From the NCBI GenBank assembly GCA_012842105.1, contig DUTL01000325.1, positions 1-27,113 of the forward strand: 27,113 bases of DNA. The letters run 5' to 3'. Below are positions 23,681 to 27,113 of the stretch, one piece after another. The translations under genes and the position numbers were made by a program. The notes under the pieces were generated by a model. It saw only the letters and a program-made list of their open reading frames with translations. It did not search any database and was not told where the DNA came from. The first letter of the stretch is position 1; every line of letters begins with the position of its first letter. Source of the DNA: Candidatus Fermentithermobacillaceae bacterium. GTDB lineage: Bacteria; Bacillota; Sulfobacillia; Fermentithermobacillales; Fermentithermobacillaceae.

Positions 23681-25076
23681 TGTAGTTCTGGCGGGGCTGG
23701 CACCACATCCGCCTATTATTATTCCGGAAGTAGGGCGGGGTGAGGAAAGTGAAGCAACCAGCACCATAGGTGCCATGGACCAACTGGGAAAAGCTTTTTC
23801 CGGTATGGAAATTCATACGCTAGTGATAATTACGCCTCACGGGCCTGTATTTTCAGACGCAGTATCAATGCCGGCGCTCCCGTCTCTTGAAGGTGATTTT
23901 GGGCAGTTCGGCGCCGGGATGGTAGGCGCAAAACTGAATAACGATCTGGATCTCGTTAATGCCATAGTGGAACACAGCCGCAATACCCGGGTACAGGTTG
24001 TGCCCCTTAACAAGCGGGGCTATGCCCGCTACGGGATTAGGCCACGATTGGATCACGGTGTGCTTGTTCCCCTTTATTACCTGCGGAAACACGGCTTTGA
24101 CGCACAGATTGCAGTCGTAAACATAGGATTTTTGCCTTATTCTGATCTTTACCTTTTTGGGAAGGCAATTGCTGAAGCCGCTTCCGGCATGGGGCGCAAG
24201 ATAGGAGTGCTTGCTTCAGGAGATCTCTCCCACAGGCTGCAGCCCGGTGCCCCGGCAGGATACAACAAGCAGGGCAAGGTGTTTGATGAGCTTCTGGTTG
24301 ATAAACTCAAGTCGTTTTCCGTTGAAGAGATTCTATGTATGCCTGAACCCTTGATTGCAGATGCAGGAGAGTGTGGCCTAAGGCCAATATCAATCATGCT
24401 TGGGGCGCTTGATGACGCCCGGATGGAACCTCAGGTTCTGTCTTACGAGGGCCCGTTCGGCGTAGGCTATTGTGTGGCCCTCTTCAGGCCTGTGGGCAAG
24501 GGCACATCGCGCGTCCCGGATATCACACGGCAAAGGCAGGCCGCAATCTCCCGGATACGGCAAGAAGAGAGTTTTCCTGTTTCACTGGCACGCGCCGCAG
24601 TTGAGCATTACGTGAAAGCGGGCAAACTGCCTGCAGTGGAACGTGATATTCCAGCGGAGTTCACCCAAAAAGCGGGAGTATTTGTCTCAATACACAAAGA
24701 AGGCAACCTCAGAGGTTGTATAGGAACTACAGAGCCTACCACCGGGAGCGTTGTAGACGAAATAATGCAAAACGCTGTAAGCGCCGCAACGGGCGATCCC
24801 CGGTTTTCACCTGTTACTTCAGGCGAACTTGACACGTTAGATTACTCAGTGGACATTTTGTCGAGCCCTGTAGCTGTAAAGAGCGTATCAGAGCTTGACC
24901 CAAAGAAATACGGAGTCGTATGTGTTAAGGGCAACAGGAAAGGCTTGTTATTGCCCGATTTGCCAGGTGTTGGCACAGTGGAAGAACAGCTTTCAATTGT
25001 CAAGAAGAAGGCGGGTATCAGCCCTTTTGATACTCAGGTGAAGATTTACCGGTTTACTGTGGAGCGATATCATTGA
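23670..25076 (+). CDS. amrA: AmmeMemoRadiSam fusion: LigB/Memo-like dioxygenase-fold domain plus AMMECR1 domain
   Basis: This 468-residue protein joins two domains. Residues 1 to about 275 resemble class III extradiol dioxygenases (LigB/DODA, to which Memo belongs), with candidate metal or active-site histidines H13 (LAPHPP), H57 (TPHGPVF), H129 (RLDHGVLVPL) and H188 (SGDLSHRL). Residues about 300-468 are an AMMECR1 domain with the signature LRGCIGT at 347-353. The biochemical role of the AmmeMemoRadiSam set is unknown. The ATG overlaps orr by 11 bp and has AAGGAGG (23654-23660) 9 bases upstream, so it is coupled to the ornithine operon. Confidence 0.9.
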   Translation: MPDSVVLAGLAPHPPIIIPEVGRGEESEATSTIGAMDQLGKAFSGMEIHTLVIITPHGPVFSDAVSMPALPSLEGDFGQFGAGMVGAKLNNDLDLVNAIVEHSRNTRVQVVPLNKRGYARYGIRPRLDHGVLVPLYYLRKHGFDAQIAVVNIGFLPYSDLYLFGKAIAEAASGMGRKIGVLASGDLSHRLQPGAPAGYNKQGKVFDELLVDKLKSFSVEEILCMPEPLIADAGECGLRPISIMLGALDDARMEPQVLSYEGPFGVGYCVALFRPVGKGTSRVPDITRQRQAAISRIRQEESFPVSLARAAVEHYVKAGKLPAVERDIPAEFTQKAGVFVSIHKEGNLRGCIGTTEPTTGSVVDEIMQNAVSAATGDPRFSPVTSGELDTLDYSVDILSSPVAVKSVSELDPKKYGVVCVKGNRKGLLLPDLPGVGTVEEQLSIVKKKAGISPFDTQVKIYRFTVERYH

Positions 25077-25104
25077 CGGCCGGGGTAACAAGGAGGCTTG
25101 GAGT

Positions 25105-26118
25105 TTGAAAGAGGCGCTTTGGTGGAAGTCCCTTGGCCATGGCAAGGTGAAGTGCGAACTATGCCCGAATGCGTGTGTAATCCTGCCTGGTAAACAAGGG
25201 GTTTGCCAGGTCAGGGAGAACCGCGAAGGGCGGCTGTATTCTGTAAATTATGGCCAGGTTGCTTCAATAGGGCTGGATCCTATAGAGAAGAAGCCATTGT
25301 TTCACTTTCATCCGGGTGCACTTGTGCTTTCTCTGGGGACTTACGGCTGCAACCTCATGTGCACGTTTTGCCAGAACTGGCAGATTTCTCAGATGAGGCC
25401 TTCTTGCACGGTGTTGACTCCCAGGCAGGCAGTGGACATGTGCCTTTCCCAGAAGAGGCGGCACCCTGGTATTATAGGTATGGCTTATACCTATAATGAG
25501 CCGACCGTATGGTATGAATTCGTCAAAGAGTGCGCTAAAGAAGCCGGAACTGAGGGGTTTGCAAACGTGCTGGTCACCAACGGCTACATAGCAGAAGAAG
25601 CGTTGGGTGAGTTACTGCCGTTGATCGATGCCATGAACATTGATGTAAAAGCCTGGGACGAGGGATTTTACCGCCGCATTGCCCGGGGGAAGCTGGATCC
25701 TGTGCTGAAAACGGTTAAGCAAGCTTTTGATTCCGGAACATGGATCGAGATAACCTACCTGGTAGTGCCCGGGGAAAATGACAAAGATGAAGACATAGAA
25801 GGGCTTGCAAAATGGCTTAGCAACATTGATCCAGGCATTCCGCTGCATCTGTCGCGCTACTTTCCTGCATACAAGCATGACAAACCTCCTACGCCCCTTG
25901 CTTCGCTGGAAAGGCTTCGCGCGGTGGCCGGGGAGAAACTTGAGTACGTATATGTCGGAAATGCCTGGAAAAAAGGGTACGCAGATACTCTGTGCCCTCA
26001 ATGTAGGGAACCGCTCCTGGAAAGAGGGGCGTTGGAACTGGAGAGGGTTAACCTTTGCCAGGGGGCTTGCCCCAGGTGTTCGAGGAAATCAGACATTGTG
26101 GGCACAGTGTGGATGTAA
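25105..26118 (+). CDS. amrS: AmmeMemoRadiSam system radical SAM enzyme
   Basis: AmrS is a radical SAM protein related to pyruvate formate-lyase activating enzymes. The [4Fe-4S] motif CxxxCxxC is C82-N-L-M-C86-T-F-C89. The N-terminus has a further cysteine set (C17, C20, C24, C34), and the C-terminus has two CxxC pairs (CPQC, CPRC) that look like a zinc ribbon or auxiliary cluster site. It is 337 residues long. The start is TTG 25105 with AAGGAGG at 25090-25096. It follows the AMMECR1 fusion by 28 bp, the standard partnership of this system. Its substrate is unknown. Confidence 0.93.
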   Translation: MKEALWWKSLGHGKVKCELCPNACVILPGKQGVCQVRENREGRLYSVNYGQVASIGLDPIEKKPLFHFHPGALVLSLGTYGCNLMCTFCQNWQISQMRPSCTVLTPRQAVDMCLSQKRRHPGIIGMAYTYNEPTVWYEFVKECAKEAGTEGFANVLVTNGYIAEEALGELLPLIDAMNIDVKAWDEGFYRRIARGKLDPVLKTVKQAFDSGTWIEITYLVVPGENDKDEDIEGLAKWLSNIDPGIPLHLSRYFPAYKHDKPPTPLASLERLRAVAGEKLEYVYVGNAWKKGYADTLCPQCREPLLERGALELERVNLCQGACPRCSRKSDIVGTVWM

Positions 26119-26156
26119 GAACATAAACCAACAAAGAGAAAACAGGAGGGAACCAA

Positions 26157-27113
26157 TTGGCACAAAGGAAAGTTATTATTATGGGAGCCGCAGGAAGGGA
26201 TTTTCACAATTTCAATACAGTGTACAGAGACAATCCTGATGTCGAAGTAGTATGTTTTACTGCCACTCAGATTCCGGACATTGAAGGGCGGACCTATCCT
26301 CCGAAACTTGCAGGAAAACTGTATCCTAACGGGATTCCTATTTATGCAGAAGAAGAACTTCCTGAACTTATCGAGAAACATGGCGTAGACGATGTAGTGT
26401 TTTCCTACAGCGATATTTCCCACGTGGATTTGATGCACAAAGCATCCAAGGTTTTGGCCAAGGGTGCCAACTTCAAGCTGCTTAGTTTCAAATCCACCGC
26501 TATCAAGTCAAACAAGCCCGTTATTTCAGTCTGTGCAGTAAGGACAGGAGTGGGAAAGAGCCAGACTACAAGGAGAGTTTCGGAGATTCTTGAAGCAGCC
26601 GGCAAGAAAACTGCAGTAATCCGTCACCCCATGCCCTATGGAAACCTTGAAGATCAGATCTGGCAAAGGTTCGCCACTTATGAAGATCTCGATACACACA
26701 AGTGCACTATCGAGGAAAGAGAAGAGTATGAACCCCATATCGACAAGGGGATTGTGGTTTTTGCAGGAGTAGATTACGCAGAGATTTTGAAGCGGGCCGA
26801 AGAAGAAGCTGATGTCATACTCTGGGACGGTGGAAATAACGACGTACCTTTTTATGAAACCGATTGCCACATCGTACTTGTGGATCCTCATAGGGCAGGC
26901 CACGAAATGATGTATCACCCAGGTGAAGCAAACCTTAGAATGGCGGATATTGTGCTTATCAACAAGATCGACACAGCCGATCCCAAGGATGTTGATCAGT
27001 TGCGCAACACAATAAGGGACGTCTGCCCCAAGGCCGTAATCGTTGAAGCTGCTTCTCCGCTCATACTTGAAGATCCACAGAAGATTACAGGTAAGAAAGT
27101 GCTGGTCATTGAA
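26157..27113 (+). CDS. Cyclic 2,3-diphosphoglycerate synthase-like P-loop GTPase (truncated by window end)
   Basis: An open frame of 319 codons runs without a stop to the last base, so the C-terminus is missing. The N-terminal 115 or so residues look like a Rossmann-type domain (KVIIMGAAGRDFHNFN). A G domain follows, with the P-loop AVRTGVGKS at residues 127-135, DGGNNDVPF, VDPHRAGHE and NKID at 269-272. This matches the family of archaeal cyclic 2,3-diphosphoglycerate synthetase (about 460 residues), whose bacterial members have no settled function. The start is TTG 26157, six bases after AGGAGGG (26144-26150). It lies 38 bp after amrS. Confidence 0.85.
   Translation, partial: MAQRKVIIMGAAGRDFHNFNTVYRDNPDVEVVCFTATQIPDIEGRTYPPKLAGKLYPNGIPIYAEEELPELIEKHGVDDVVFSYSDISHVDLMHKASKVLAKGANFKLLSFKSTAIKSNKPVISVCAVRTGVGKSQTTRRVSEILEAAGKKTAVIRHPMPYGNLEDQIWQRFATYEDLDTHKCTIEEREEYEPHIDKGIVVFAGVDYAEILKRAEEEADVILWDGGNNDVPFYETDCHIVLVDPHRAGHEMMYHPGEANLRMADIVLINKIDTADPKDVDQLRNTIRDVCPKAVIVEAASPLILEDPQKITGKKVLVIE

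Overview
The window is a contiguous plus-strand stretch of a Gram-positive (Bacillota/Firmicutes) genome, most likely an anaerobic, Clostridia-grade, amino-acid-fermenting bacterium. The evidence is the spc-alpha ribosomal gene order with secY-adk-map-infA-rpmJ inside it, followed by an ECF transporter core (ecfA1-ecfA2-ecfT), truA, rplM-rpsI and a CwlD-type cell-wall amidase gene, which is a typical Firmicute arrangement. S14, S4, L36 and L24 all carry zinc-binding cysteine sets, Shine-Dalgarno sites are strong, and GTG/TTG starts are common. CwlD suggests an endospore former. No minus-strand gene, rRNA, tRNA, CRISPR array or insertion sequence was found.

Region 1 (1-215) is the edge of the sequence. 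Bases 1-82 are a perfect reverse complement of bases 134-215, so only the L16 tail from about base 83 looks authentic. This is most simply a terminal fold-back artefact of amplification or assembly.

Region 2 (about 84-10448) is the translation and secretion block: rplP (3' end), rpmC, rpsQ, rplN, rplX, rplE, rpsN, rpsH, rplF, rplR, rpsE, rplO, secY, adk, map, infA, rpmJ, rpsM, rpsK, rpsD, rpoA, rplQ. The genes overlap or lie close together. rpmD (L30) is missing between rpsE and rplO, which overlap directly.

Region 3 (10454-15479) holds the ECF vitamin/metal transporter energizing module, tRNA pseudouridine synthase A, L13, S9 and the CwlD-like amidase.

Region 4 (15480-15729) is the only sizeable non-coding gap (250 bp). 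It probably carries the promoter of the following operon. A weak sigma-54-like element with correct GG-N10-GC spacing lies 24 bp or so downstream-start distance from ord.

Region 5 (15730-27113, running off the end) is a complete ornithine-fermentation operon: ord, ortA, ortB, oraS, oraE, a MutL/GlmL-family ATPase, and orr. Together they racemize L-ornithine, move its terminal amino group with a B12/PLP aminomutase, oxidize 2,4-diaminopentanoate, and cleave 2-amino-4-oxopentanoate with CoA to alanine and acetyl-CoA. Translationally coupled behind orr are an extradiol-dioxygenase-like/AMMECR1 fusion, a radical SAM enzyme (AmrS) of the uncharacterised AmmeMemoRadiSam system, and a P-loop GTPase of the cyclic 2,3-diphosphoglycerate synthase family, truncated by the window end. 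This linkage of AmmeMemoRadiSam plus a CpgS-like GTPase to ornithine catabolism is the most interesting biological feature.
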